DNA from: Rosellinia necatrix | Lineage: Eukaryota; Ascomycota; Sordariomycetes; Xylariales; Xylariaceae | DNA length: 64,000 nt | Assembly (NCBI GenBank): GCA_021209875.1 | Contig: JAGYVD010000001.1 | Span: forward strand, 4,092,001 to 4,156,000 | Reading direction: 5' to 3' | Shown here: positions 35,803-47,782 of the stretch, piece by piece | Layout: every line of letters starts with the position of its first letter | How positions within the stretch are numbered: position 1 is the first letter of the stretch | Made by a program: the position numbers and the translations under genes | The notes under the pieces: model-generated | Databases searched by the model: none | What the model saw: only the letters and a program-made list of their open reading frames with translations | What the model was told of the DNA's origin: nothing

Positions 35803-36843
35803 ATGTCGGATGCTCAGTTTACGAAGGGTGAGCAGCTTGATTGGAAATGGCCTGGTATTCGTTGACACTCACAAATTATCAACCAAGGGCACTCTGTCCC
35901 TGTCACTCACCAGGACTTCCCGGGTAAGGAACACAGAATGCCACTACAGCCTCAGTACGATACCCTACCCAACGAAGGCGGCTACCAGAAATACCGCCCG
36001 GCCGGCAAGCTAGAGGGCAAAAAGGCACTCATCACAGGTGGGGATTCAGGAATCGGCCGAGCAACGGCGATTCTGTTCGCGATGGAGGGCGCCGATTCAT
36101 TCATAGCCTATTTACCTGAAGAAGAGAAGGATGCCCGGGGGACGAAGAATCTGGTCGAATCCCACGGCAGGAAATGCCACTTGCACGCCACCGATCTGAC
36201 TAGCAAGGACAACTGCAAGAGACTCGTGGATGATGCCGTCGAGGCAATGGGAAGAATCAATATCCTGTTCAACAATGCGGCCTACCAGATGATGGTCAAC
36301 GATATCCATGATCTTAAAGAGTAAGTATAAGTATCACCCCATAGATGCAGCCGGACAAGGCCTCTTGTAAGATGAGAAGAGAAACGAGTGATCTGATACG
36401 CTATTTTTTCCAGAGACCAATGGATACACACCTTCAACACTAACATCCACCCCTATTTCTTCCTTGCAAAATACACCCTACCGCAAATGAAGCCCGGTGA
36501 TACAATTATAAACAATGCAAGCATCAACGCCTACATTGGACGCCCAGACCTTCTGGACTACACGTCGACAAAAGGCGCCGTTGTCTCCTTCACACGCGGC
36601 TTAAGCAACCAGTTGGTGTCGAAGGGCATACGCGTCAATGCCGTAGCGCCGGGGCCCGTCTGGACGCCCCTCATTCCCGCAACGATGAACGACGAGGCGC
36701 AACAATCATTCACGAGCCCTATGGGGAGGCCGTCGCAACCTAGCGAGATTGCCGCGTGCGTCGTCTTTCTCGCGGCCAAGGATAGCTCGTCCATCAGTGG
36801 GCAGACTATTCATTGCAATGGAGGCGTCATCGTCAACGGCTAG
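35803..36843 (+). CDS. YghA-type short-chain dehydrogenase/reductase
   Basis: Three exons (35803-35827, 35888-36320, 36414-36843) give 295 residues. The first exon, MSDAQFTKG, joins through a 60-bp intron to HSVPVTHQDFPGKEHRMPLQ, and intron 2 has GTAAGT/TTCCAG ends. The Rossmann fold shows TGGDSGIGR (58-66), NNAA (137-140), the serine of NNASINAY (S189) and Y202-x3-K206 (YTSTK), so the full SDR catalytic set is present. The C-terminus ends SGQTIHCNGGVIVNG. The N-terminal QYDTLPNEGGY segment and overall length fit the NADP-dependent YghA/glucose-1-dehydrogenase-like subgroup of about 290 residues. The substrate is unknown. The ATG at 35803 was preferred over 35938 because it gives the usual N-terminal extension and a perfect phase. 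Confidence 0.88.
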
Positions 36844-37452
36844 CCCGGTTAGACGTGGGTTTTGATGAAAGAGAATTAGTATTATGTGCACTGTCACGGA
36901 ATGCCGAACTAAGTCAAAGGCCCCAAGAGTTCAACAAAAATAACGTATCAATGAAACGGTATGCGTCAGGGCTCATGATGCGGATTGACACCCTTGGAAA
37001 GATAAGCGCCTCATGATCCTAGGACGGGGGTTACTAACCAAGCCAAATCGACAATAAATGTCACATATAACGAGTTACATTCGGCACCCTAGAGGTATAC
37101 ACGAAACGAATTCCATTCTAAATATATCCATTCGCTTCCTTGCTCTCAATTGCGTTTTTGTATTCGTTTCATGGTGATGATACGTTTTTCGTCGTATGAA
37201 AACAAATGTATGCTTTTACCCACCTATAACCCATAAGGGGGTTATGGAGCTTCTCTGTTGACTATTACGCCTTGTAGTCTATGCGCCGACGGGAATTCCC
37301 TCACCATCGTCTCTAATCTGACTTATTATGAATAAGAGTGCAGCTCCTCTCCTCTTCATATAAGCGGAGCGAAGCACTACCGACACGGGTGCAGTTTTCC
37401 TCAGGCATCTAGGCCGAATACACGACTCGCCATGCCTCAATCCATTTGCCAT
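36844..37452. other. Convergent 3' region
   Basis: About 610 bases between the stop of the SDR gene (+) and the stop of the ArAE transporter gene (-). It should contain both 3' UTRs. No other coding signal. Confidence 0.6.
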
Positions 37453-40400
37453 CTAGCCCGTCCACGTCTGAACGCTGCGAAGCGCATGCTTCCCCTTCGG
37501 GCCCTCGGAGCCCCGTCTCTTCCACCTGTTCTCTTCCACCCTCTTCGATATAACGCGTTGGAGGCTCCACTGGATGTCGTGCTCCCCGGTGCGATCGGGC
37601 CTGCCGTCGTAGTCAAATGCAGAATCGCCAGTCCCCGCGGGGCTAGCACCGGTGTCGGCGGCCGTCTGACGTCTGCGCAAGCCCATCGCGAAAGGCTCCG
37701 GCTGGGTAGCGGCCGAAGACCGCCTGCCAAACGACGCGAGACGGCGCCTATTACCGCCTCCCTCCTGCGTGCTGTGAGCGTTTTCGCTCTTCGCCGCTAT
37801 TCCCAGGTTCGCCGCGCCCTCGGAATTCGGACCTGCCGCCGCCCTCAGCTTGGAACTATACTCGTGGAACGTTTGACGCTCAAGCAGCCCGCTCCGGAAG
37901 GCGTTGACGCCGACGAGCAGCTTGGCGAGGTCCACAAGTTCTTCTAGATACTCGATTATCTCCATCATACCGGCGGATGAGGCTTTCCATGCCAGGAGGG
38001 CCTGCCGCGTCGTCAACTTCCGGCCTGCATTGCTGCTGGCTATGGACAGGCCTTCCTGCGTCACCGTTGCGATCTTGGCGTCATCACAAGTGTCCGGTGG
38101 GTGAACGCCTTGTCCACGTGCGAGTAAAATCTCCCGAACGCGCGCGACAGACCGAAGCTGCGCGACCCTGCTGGATGGCAGAAATTCGGGTAAGGGAAGT
38201 CGAGTCGTTAAAGCTTCTTGGACCATGAACAGGTTGAGAGTAACGCATCCGGCAACGTTCCTCCTGTACGGCATGATTTCCTCGTGCAGCTCCTCGAGGA
38301 CGCTACTGCCAAACAACCTTCGTATGTGTAGCATGTTATCCATGCGATCGATGATCTGGAAAAGAACGTATATCATCTCGCCGTAGACTAACGCCCGCCC
38401 CTTGAAGTCACCCTTGATTCGCGGCTCGGTCAAGCAGAATGGTAGAAATGCTCGAGCGGCACCAAGCGCCTGTTCAGCTTTATCCTTAGCGCCCTTAAAG
38501 TCAGTATTGAGAGCCTGTAACTTAGTATCGACAGCGCTAGGCGACTCGACTCCCACAGCCACGGAAGACTCCATAACCGATATTTGCGAGATGCTTGTTA
38601 CCAAAGATTCAACTAACCTGTCCCGCGCGCGTACCGGGTACAGGACCATTTCAACTGTAAGTGCTACCACACCACCAACCAAAAAGCAGACCAGTCGTTT
38701 AACATAAGTCTGCCAGGGGGCATCGTCGTTTACCCGAACAATAGTTGCTATCTGCCCGTTAGTTAACACCAACTAACGGCAACATAAAGAACATACCCAG
38801 ACCGACTACCGACAAACTTATCATAGATATAGTCCCGGCTTTGACATACTACAATACCTTAACGTTAGCAGTAAATTCTCTCAAACCTGATGTATATTTA
38901 TGACACGTAGAAAGTCTGAGACACAGCACAGCCGGAATCAGAGTATAGTACTCGCCTTTGGAAATAATCGTAACATGGATGAATTGGGCTTATGATAAGC
39001 TTACCTGCGTAGCCAAGTGAACGTAGCTTGCGGGTAGAAGCCCAATAGCGAGGACGACTACTAAGACCACCCGGTTTCCTTGCCCAGCCTCCCAAGCAAG
39101 GAGACCGACTGAGCAACCGAATACGGTACCAAGCGCTCTAAGAAAAAATCCTAGGAAAGTAGTACCTATCGAGACTTCAAAGACAAGAATCAGCTGAAGA
39201 GTAGCCCACGTCCCTCTGACAGAGCTGTACCAATTATTCAGCGATGGTACAAATGCGGGCCACGTAACGAGTAAGGCTGCAATGGTCATCTTCAGCGCGA
39301 AGGCAAGGTGATCAGAGTCTTGAAAAAAATTCGACCGTATTGGCTGCCAGGCCTCGTATCCAGAGAATCTTGTTTCCGTGAAACCCGCGCGGGTTCTTCT
39401 CACGCGATTGGTTCCCCTTTAGAGGTAAGCTCTTTTCTTTGAAGCCGGTCTCCTCATCTTTCGGTGACCGAGGAGGCGCATCAGCGCTGTTTGCGGCACC
39501 TTCCTCGTCCGTATCTCTACTATCTTCTATCGATCCGGATCCGCTCCGGACTTCTTTTCTAGCATTCTCGGGTAGCACGTTGCTGTCTTCCTCGCCCCCA
39601 GATGTAAGCCATTTTTTCCACCCTATATGGGGCCAGTATAATTTCCGGTGCCCGCCCCTAGCTTGTCTTCTCTCGATCAGTGTCCTAGCATACTTCAGCA
39701 TTTCAAGGACTTGTCTAGCCGCCTGGTTAATACTGATGAGAAAGGAAGAAACCAAATTAGTTTCCATGCGAGGTGCAATGTCACCCTGTAAAATAACGTT
39801 AGAATACAACTGTCCTTGAACAAGATGCGCTTGGTTACTATAGCCAATCGTAACATTCCGATCACATAAAAACACGAGACCTACCATCAAGTCGCGCGCA
39901 TCCATGGTAATGGCAACACTCTCAAGCGCCACAGCCGAGTCCATGTCAAATTTAGCCAAAGCTTCAGTGAAAATCTCCGTTCGGATATCCATCTCTTGAA
40001 GAAGGATCCCGCCGGGTTTTCGAGACCCGCAAGGGAGCTGAGAAACGTCGTAACAATAAGCCAATGCAGACACGATCAGATGGATGGCATCTTGAATTTG
40101 GTTCTGCATTTCCTTAGCTATGCGCCTAATTTGCGACATGATGTGCTCCAGATTATCAGCGTCGCCCAATTCGATTTCGCGAATAGGCTTGATGAGGGCT
40201 ATGTTGCGCTGATGTTCCGTAATCCCTGTATCAGAGCTCGAATCCGACTCGTATTGGTCATCGTGCTCGTCAGTTAGGTGTTCACTTTCGTCAGACGCCG
40301 ACATGGCATATTTGCTCTCACACGCATTGATAAGGCTAATTGTAACCTGGACAAGACGAGCCATCATCGTAACACTTATTGGCTTCAGCGACCGAGGTGG

Positions 40401-41334
40401 CAAAACGGCAAACACTAACTCGAAGTTGCATTCGGATTGAATCGTCTTGCAGTTTCCAAGGCGCGCTCGCAGTTCAGTCTTTTCGTGACTCAAGGTGGCA
40501 AGCCCTTTGCGCAGTGCGGTTGACGATGTTTTCTCGTCGTCATCATTTCCTGTCTTGGACAAAAACCAGTCGCCGGCTGCTTGAAACGTCTCAACAGTTT
40601 CCGATAGTGTTTTTATCGTACTTCTGCCCAGGAAACTACTCGAGAACTGTGGGAAAACGGTGATGTTTATCAAGATCACAACGCCGATTGCCGTGAATAT
40701 AGGATAAATCACAGCCTTAGATGCTGACAGAGCCACCTCCCTTCCAGTGCCGGTCAAGATACTAAGACTGGCCAGAATGAAAAAGAGAACTAGCTGAAAT
40801 AATCTCGGTGCTGACGACCGGAGCAGGCCATGTAGCATAACCGCTAGGATGAAAAAAATGGCCCGGATTGCGAAGGAAGCATCGCTATTGTAATCACGGA
40901 CGAGGCTCGATGCGTAAAGACCAAGATTGCTCCATCCGAGGCCAAGGAGCGTGCCGAGAATTATTAGACATAAAGTTTCTACCACTGCCACGATTTTGTC
41001 AGCCCTGTTGCCAAGCACTATACGTACGGAGGGGATAAAGCATGTTTGCCATGACTCCATAATGGCCTTAAGTTCGACAGAACCAAGATGGCTTACCTCG
41101 TCCAAAGCGCTGCCCCGGCTGACTAAAGACGGAGGCCATAACTCCGAGGTAGGTTGATTTCCCATATACTTCTACGACGGCAGGGATGACACCAATTATT
41201 ATAGTAATAACCGTGCTGAGGACATTTTTCAGCATGGGCCGCCAAACGCTGGGCTTGCGCAGGTTTCCTGCCACCTCGCCGAGCCGTCGCTGACAGACCC
41301 GTGGAAGGCCGGGCTTCCATCGGCCCCGGGTCAT
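37453..41334 (-). CDS. ArAE/DUF2421 multi-pass membrane transporter, one apparent frameshift
   Basis: Exons: 41334-41097, 40984-39005, 38848-38797, 38747-37453; about 1187 residues if one base is dropped from the T7 run (plus strand A7 at 39323-39329). Exon 1 has GVMASVFSQPGQRFGR; splicing gives VVETLCLIILGTLLGLGW. The N-terminal half has several helices, followed by an acidic Ser-rich loop. After the frameshift a second helix bundle runs DHLAFALKMTIAALLVTW to LLPASYVHLATQ, then YVKAGTISMISLSVVGL and LVCFLVGGVVALTVEMVLYP, and finally a long DUF2421-type cytosolic C-terminus. This doubled FUSC-like architecture is that of fungal proteins related to the aromatic acid exporter family and yeast Bre4. 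It probably exports organic anions; the substrate is unknown. Divergent from IST1. Confidence 0.82.
39323..39329 (-). other. Apparent +1 frameshift in T7 run of the transporter gene
   Basis: Upstream the frame reads NTVEFF then SRL-stop. Downstream conserved sequence QDSDHLAFALKM is in the next frame. Six Ts instead of seven would make VEFFQDSDHLAFAL continuous. No intron with GT-AG ends and adequate length repairs the frame. The most likely cause is a homopolymer length error; a real null allele is possible. Confidence 0.75.
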
Positions 41335-42199
41335 TTCGCCGCGTAGTGGTGTGGATAATAAATATATATAATTAATTAATTCGGAGAGTCAAACCCGATG
41401 ATATCAGACTACCTGGTAGATTCTTGGTCTCGGAGACCGGCTGGCTCTCGGTGATAGTACTAGATAGGTACACGCTAAGACCAATAGAGAGAGCCAGGTA
41501 GAAATATAGGGTTTGAGAGGGTTTGACAAGAAGCCAACATGAATCAGCCATGACACATCTGAGGACGAGCCAATGATGGGTGCGAGTGTAATGAGCAAAC
41601 ACAGGTATCAGGCCCAGAGTGGAAATTCAGCAAACTGGCAGGAGTGCATTCTTCTTATGATACCAGACCAGAGACCAGAGGTCGCTAACCCAACAAGCCT
41701 AACCGACCTAGGTCTTCTTTTGGTTGTTTTATGGGGCACGTCCTACCCTATTATCGCGAGTAGTCGCGTTTGCGGATCGCCTCTGCAGTGTGAGGTGTTA
41801 GCTTCGGTGTTAGCTTCCCCTGTGACGGGACAAGGCGCTCGAGGATCCTCAAAAACGGGCTTGCCGTGGAGGACAAATGAGATCATCGAGAGATCTCCGA
41901 AATTCCCTAACGTGGTAGCTGCCCATCAGGGCCCCTCCTTCCCCACCCCCTCCAGTCGTGGTGGGGTTAATCCAGTGGCGAGGCGCTTTAAGGTGTGACG
42001 ACAGTTGCCTACAAAGGTACCAAGTACACCGGCTAAGGTTTAGGTGAACAGGCTCAGTCAGTGCCTGCCTTGGTATTTGGCGGGGCTCGTTGCCTGGCGT
42101 CGCGTTTCGCAACGACCATCATCCTCTCTGAACCCCTCAGTAACAATTCGCCGTTTCGTCAAAGGACACAATCGGCCCTCGGCAACCAGTATATATAAA
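41335..42199. promoter_or_regulatory. Shared divergent promoter region of ArAE transporter and IST1
   Basis: 865 bases between the two start codons, which point away from each other. A TATATATAA-like stretch lies immediately before the IST1 ATG (42191-42199), and a (TATA)-rich stretch lies at 41360-41377 near the transporter start. A short direct repeat, gtgttagcttc, occurs twice near 41797-41818. The plus frame at 41573-41998 has no motifs. Confidence 0.45.
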
Positions 42200-43291
42200 A
42201 TGCCGCCCCCCTTAGTAGTGAGAACCAACCCTGCCTGACGACCGGAGCCGCCCAGGTTTTCTTTTTACCAGGCTTCAACGTTGACAGTCCATTACTAACG
42301 GCTTTGCTGGTTTCCTAGGCAAGGCTCAAGGTGCAGCTAAAGTTATCTATTGCTCGGCTTCGAATGGTACAGCAGCGCGATGAAGCTATGGGAAAAGCAC
42401 AGAGGAGGGCTAGTAAGTAATCACGAGCCACGTTCTTCCTGCAGTGGTCGTTGCCGGCCGCGAAGTTCACAATTGTTAATCAAAACCGCGGCAGTGGCTC
42501 AGCTCTTGGAAGTCGGTAAAATCGACTCAGCGAGGATAAGGACGGAGAATATCATTCGATCAGACATCACCAACGAACTTCATGAGATGCTTGAGTTATA
42601 CTGCGAATTACTTCTTGCTCGAGCACCCCTCCTCGAAAGCTCAACTTGCGACCCCGGTCTTGAAGAAGCCGTCAAGAGTATAATCTATGCTGCGCTCAAG
42701 ACAGAAATAAAGGAACTTCACCAGGTTCGCGCGCTTCTTGCGGAGAAGTTCGGCAAAGAGTTCGCCTTAGCTGCCATAGAAAACTCGGAAGGCGGTGTGT
42801 CTAAGAAGGTAGTCAAGAAGCTGAGCGTAACTCCTCCAAAGCCAGAACTTGTTCAGGGATACCTCGAAGAAATAGCAAAGGCATACGGGGTTGACTGGCC
42901 CAAAGGGACGAGGGAACTCGGACCACCTCCTGAACTCGTAGACGAAGAACTCAACGGTGACAGTCGTGACGAAGAGCCTGGCGGCGACCAGGCGGGCGGG
43001 ATCCCCGACTCGGATTTATTTGCGGAAAGAAAAGCGGCCATGGAGAGGGAGAATCTTAGTCGGGCCACGCCACCGCGGACACTTGGGTCAGGTAATAACC
43101 CATTGCATGTAAACCCCTCGAGCCCCTCTACGGATAACCCTCGTCCCAAAGTGACACTAAACTCGATGGAACTTAAGCCGAACAAGAAAATGGTTGACAG
43201 CGGTCTGGCAAAGCCACGTGAAGATGGGAATGGCACCGGCATACCCGACCTCAACGAGTTAGCCGCAAGATTTGCTGCCTTGAAACGATAA
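42200..43291 (+). CDS. IST1: IST1, ESCRT-III-related regulator of Vps4
   Basis: Three exons (42200-42217, 42319-42412, 42495-43291) give 302 residues. The six-codon first exon MPPPLV joins at phase 0 to ARLKVQLKLSIARLRMVQQ, then QRRA-MAQLLEVGKIDSARIRTE. This is the conserved Ist1 helical domain (RLKxQLKLSIARLRM, GKxxSARIRxENIIR, ELHExLELYCELLLAR). Ist1 is an ESCRT-III-like protein that binds Did2 and Vps4 at endosomes and tunes multivesicular body sorting. A charged Pro-rich linker follows, and the C-terminus DLNELAARFAALKR matches the MIT-interacting motif used to bind Vps4. The length is normal for fungi. Intron ends are GTGAGA/TAG and GTAAGT/CAG. Confidence 0.93.
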
Positions 43292-44665
43292 CGCTTACGC
43301 TTGGTCCCCTCTGTGTACCTCAAGCCGCTTGTCATGCGTCCCCATGGTTGGTATAAATAGGAATAGGATGGATGTTGTGGAGGAACAGCCAAGGTTGAAA
43401 TTCTACGGCACGGTTAGGTTGAGTCGTTGTACAGAGTAGGTGACAATAGCGTTGGCAAGGATATTCTTAATCCAGCTCATATCTACACTCTTTTATCCAA
43501 ACATGTTACCCAAGCTCATTTATTAAGTATAATGAGCCAGAAAGCGTCCGTCCCCTTGCCGAGATCGAAAACCACCCACAGCGCAAGACAGCAGTCTTTG
43601 TGCCACATTATACTATTGATATTCCGGCCGTGGTGGATAGAAGATAACAAAACTCGGAATATTTAGATAACGTATTATTAGCACCGCCTACCTAGGTATG
43701 TTCACGCGTGTAGGTTCCACGAGCTTTCCCAGCGGCGGCATTTAGTGGTTAGTACCTAAGCTGCTACAGCAACAACAGCGTAGCATTTAGTTGCTATATG
43801 AGCCTACCATCCGTTAGTAAACACCTACACCATCTTAGGTAGGTAGGCAGGTACTCAAGCAGATGCGGTATTCTGGTATGTCCCCAGTATAAGCAACCGT
43901 AGCTGCCTCAATACTTTACCTCTCAACGGAGATTGAGATATACCTACCTAGGTACCTACAGTACGTACCTACCTGCCTCAAGCGAAAATTCGCTTAGAGT
44001 ACTCGAGGAAAGCGCTATCTGTACAGGCATATATGAGGTTTCTCGTGCAAGTTGTGTTTGCACAGTGCATTTCGATAGGCAGGCCGTAGGTACCTGCCTA
44101 CCCTGCGTACTACATGAGGTAGCCGCTACCTACTCGATTGTATCTAACGAAGCCAGAGGCAGGTACTTCAGCAGAACCGCGATCATCTTCTGGTCATAAT
44201 CATCTAAATTCCGCACATACCTTTTGTTGACCTAAGCCATCAGCCGAACAGGTAGCGTCTTTGCTCTCTTCGGTCTGTCTACTTCTTACAACATTAACGC
44301 CAAGTCAATCTCTCTCTACCGCGCACCAACACCGCCAGACCGTTCCTAGCAGTCTTGTCAGCCTTGCTTGCGTCCCATTCCGACGGCTACTTTCTCTAGC
44401 CTCTATCTAAACGCATGAGCAAGCGGCTACGCCTCGCAAACAATTGGCGCAGCGCTATGTAGACTGGAAGCCAAGCCAAAGGGGATCGCAGGCGAAGTGG
44501 GCAAGTACTACAAATGGTCAAACGGATCTTTTATATTCGGTTTTCACCTCACTGTCTTCTATTTATGCAGTCTCCCAAGCCTGCCAACCATTTTTATAGC
44601 ACTCTCTCGTACCCCAGAAGTTTGACGGATATACCCATACAATAAATATCCCATTCGAATCTACG
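43292..44665. other. Intergenic with TACCTA arrays
   Basis: Between IST1 and the zinc-knuckle gene, both on the plus strand, so it contains the 3' UTR of the first and the promoter of the second. Arrays of TAGGTA/TACCTA lie near 43680-43700, 43835-43855, 43940-43980 and 44085-44130. No gene recognised. Confidence 0.55.
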
Positions 44666-46811
44666 ATGGAGCTAAAAGAGGTTCCCAAAGCCTTGGATAT
44701 TGAGGCCCCCCAGGATGTGTCGCTGAAGGAGCTTGGAGCCAAAATCCACGCAAGTATAGTGGCTAACGTCACTCAATCTGAACTCTTTGAAATTTTCATG
44801 AATTGGCTCAACGAGAAAATCAAACAAGATATCATTACTCAAAGTAATCATCTTTTGAGAGGTTTCGTCAAACTATTGCTGCTGCGGGATTATGCAGAGG
44901 TCGCACCTTTCAGCCTAACCCAGGTCGACCAAGCTTTCTCTGGGTGGCTTGAGAAGGATGCGGTTCAGGATCCAACATATCGGCGTAGATACCTTATTAC
45001 GCAGCAGGATGTACATCGCCTATTTGCCGACGAAGAACAAAAATTACAGACCCCCGGAGACAGCTATTCGCCAGCCTTTTTATGCAAGCAAGAAGATAAA
45101 CATGTGAGAGCCGGGAACAAAACGACTGACCTACAACAGCGTATGGGTTACGCCATGCATCTGAATACTACCGCGCATTCCGCATTTCCCGTAGGGCTCG
45201 AGATCACTAGAGATGGTCGCCCTGAACAACAGAACTTTTCTATGAGCGCAGATGCTGTTCTTTCTCGAGGGCTGAATGATACTTACTTACAAGATGCTAA
45301 CACAAACGATGTGACACTCAAACAAGAGACCACCTTAACAGACGCTTCATCGGAGGCGAAAATAGCACGGAAATCTTCGACATTTCCCTATCGAAATCGC
45401 AAGGTCAAATCGGACGGCGATAGTTACGCCTCTGAACTTCCTCCCGCGCCTAAGGGCTATATCTGCAAACGTTGTTATAAACCAGGTAGGATGGTCCCGG
45501 TAAACTAATCATACGAGCTCCTTAGCCTAATTCCTCATAGGGCACTGGATTCAACATTGTCCGACTAATCTCGACCCCCATTACGATCGAGCGCCCGCCC
45601 ATGATTATCGATGTAACTTCTGTGGCCAACAGGGAGATCATTTCGCCACCTTGTGCCCAAATAATCCCCACGATGGTTCCCTTTTCAAGCAAAGGGAGCA
45701 TGCTAAGGCCGAACTTTACGAACCACGAACACCAACGAAGAACGGCGAATGTCGTTACGAAGAAAATGAGTCTTTAACAACACATTCCCAGAGCCGAAAT
45801 CGATCTTGTAGTCCAAACCCACGTTACCGAGATAACTATCGATCTCGCAGTCCAGAGTATAGTCGCCTCCACCAAGAGAGGGATAATTGCTATCGCACTC
45901 AGCCTCGAAAAGAGGATGCCGAGTTAAAGGTGCAGCTCGAGGATAAATCAAGGGTCTCTCCATACACAACACGTGCCCGCCTAACCCAAGAATACGCTAT
46001 GAGCTTAGTCACTACTGAGGCGGAAAAGCCCTCTACCCGACCATGGATTGACCGTGTTCGCCCCGAGACTCAACTTACGCCCCCACCTCGTCGCCGTCGC
46101 TCTTCCTTCGTAAAAAAGCGACGGCGGCGACACAGAAGGGACTTAGATAATGTTCCAGAAACAACTAACGAAGGTAGACTAGCTTATGACGATGAGGTCA
46201 ATGGTCCCGCAAGTGCCGGACTGTCTCTATCTTCGCCTCCGAGTAATCACCCGCAGAATATTAATGCCAGTCCAATTGTTGGAGACGAGGCAACCAAACT
46301 CGAGCTATCTTGCATGACAACAATACCGAGAGAAATTGATAAGGTTCAAGAATTGGCCGGGGATGAGGCCCAACAAATGGCTGAGGACTTCCTATACACG
46401 CTGGCCACAGAGCTCATATTGAGAAGCGAGTATACCACTCACACAAAGGCAGTGACAGCCGATCCAATTGAGGCGGCGATTGACAGTCGCCATATGACAG
46501 AGGGCGTTATTGACAGAAGTAGTCAATCTGATGGAGCCAGTGAACTGGAACGGTTCCCCGAGCAGTCAATATCTGACCTTAATTATCGGCCGGTTCAGTG
46601 TCCCCCGTTCAGCCCGAGGGTCGTATCTTTATTCCGCACCCAAACAACCCCTATTATCCACGTTGGAGCTAACCGCATGACTGCTTCCCATATGATGAGC
46701 AAATCTGAGCATTTTTGTGCACGTCGCGGAGAGGAACCCGACGCGGTTCCTGGTTTCCGTCTTCCTCTCCCTTGTTGTTCGTCGAGTGCCGGAGTAGATG
46801 ATGGCATATGA
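44666..46811 (+). CDS. Double zinc-knuckle protein with Arg/Ser-rich region
   Basis: Two exons (44666-45485, 45541-46811) give 696 residues. The 55-bp intron (GTAGGA donor, CTAATC branch, TAG acceptor) lies inside the first zinc knuckle. Splicing restores C267-x2-C270-x4-H275-x4-C280 (ICKRCYKPGHWIQHCPTN), a classical CCHC knuckle. A second, slightly longer one is C298-x2-C301-x5-H307-x4-C312. CCHC knuckles bind single-stranded RNA or mediate RNA-protein contacts. The N-terminal 120 residues are helical without a known domain. After the knuckles comes a basic Arg/Ser/Tyr-rich region (RYRDNYRSRSPEYSR) and a strong nuclear-localisation-like cluster (RRRRSSFVKKRRRRHRRD). The rest is acidic and probably disordered. 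A role in RNA processing is inferred. Confidence 0.82.
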
Positions 46812-47782
46812 CTCAACTAATGCCATGTTCTAAAACTAAGGAGCATGATTTGGCCCCGGACACGGAGAATCTCTTTCTGAGTACAAGCAACGCCACGACA
46901 CGCTGTGGCTTATGTTTGCTTCTGGGGCGTTGGCCATGTTATTTCTCATAGATATATCGCCGAGCAGCAACATTTGACCGACGGGGATTTGGAGGTTGGC
47001 CGAGTGAAATGTTGAAAAGTTTAAGCATCGACTTCCTCAGGCTGGAACTATGCTTTTCTTCGATTTTACGACATCAAGTACAAGCGCTGAACCATACCGG
47101 ATCGTATTAATAGATGGCCCAGATGAGAAGGCTTCTACTGCCACTCAGCCACGCTGGCTCTTGCAGCGTGTTGGGGACAGTTGAGTTTACTATGGGCAAA
47201 TGTTGTAGTTAGTGAAATAGACGCTCATCTTGAGTTAAGAGACAAGAGTACGATAATCATAATGAGTCGCCGTCCCCAGCCAAACATATCGAGTGATGAA
47301 GGCGTATCAGCATGGGCTCGTTGATGTCTGCATATTATTTTTGATGCACAAATTATACAATTGCACGCTGTAAATTTGCTACTCGTTCTCTCTCATGTTC
47401 GGAAACCTAGTGCCGGCGGCAGAAGTACTTGTAGTTATGGCAATGCATAGATTTCGATGAGTAACATGATTTCGATATCCCATCCCGTCCGCATGCTGGT
47501 GGGGAATGGACAACATTTAGCATTGATGATCAATGGCTCTCGAAGACCAGGCCCATTATCACGCAAATGCCCGCTTGCTTATGTATGAACTCCCAACGCC
47601 ATTTCCTCAACGCCAGCCGAAGCACGAAGCCGCTCTTATGCATTATTCCCACGCATGTACAAATTACATGTGTCAACACGGCGCCACCCGGTCTAGAGTT
47701 TCGCGTGCCGTCGCCTCGCCGGTCCTGCCGCGATTACCGGGCCTCTTCTCCCCCTCTCCCCCCCCTCTCTCTCTCCACGTCT
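46812..47782. other. Convergent 3' region
   Basis: Lies between the stops of the zinc-knuckle gene (+) and AP-2 sigma (-). No coding signal found apart from short frames. A CT-rich stretch occurs at 47748-47780, next to the AP-2 sigma stop. Confidence 0.55.

Noticed and set aside
38880..38970. Open stretch GEYYTLIPAVLCLRLSTCH between transporter exons
   Set aside because: Using it as an exon breaks the phase. Direct joining of 39005 to 38848 gives the expected LATQ-YVKAG junction.
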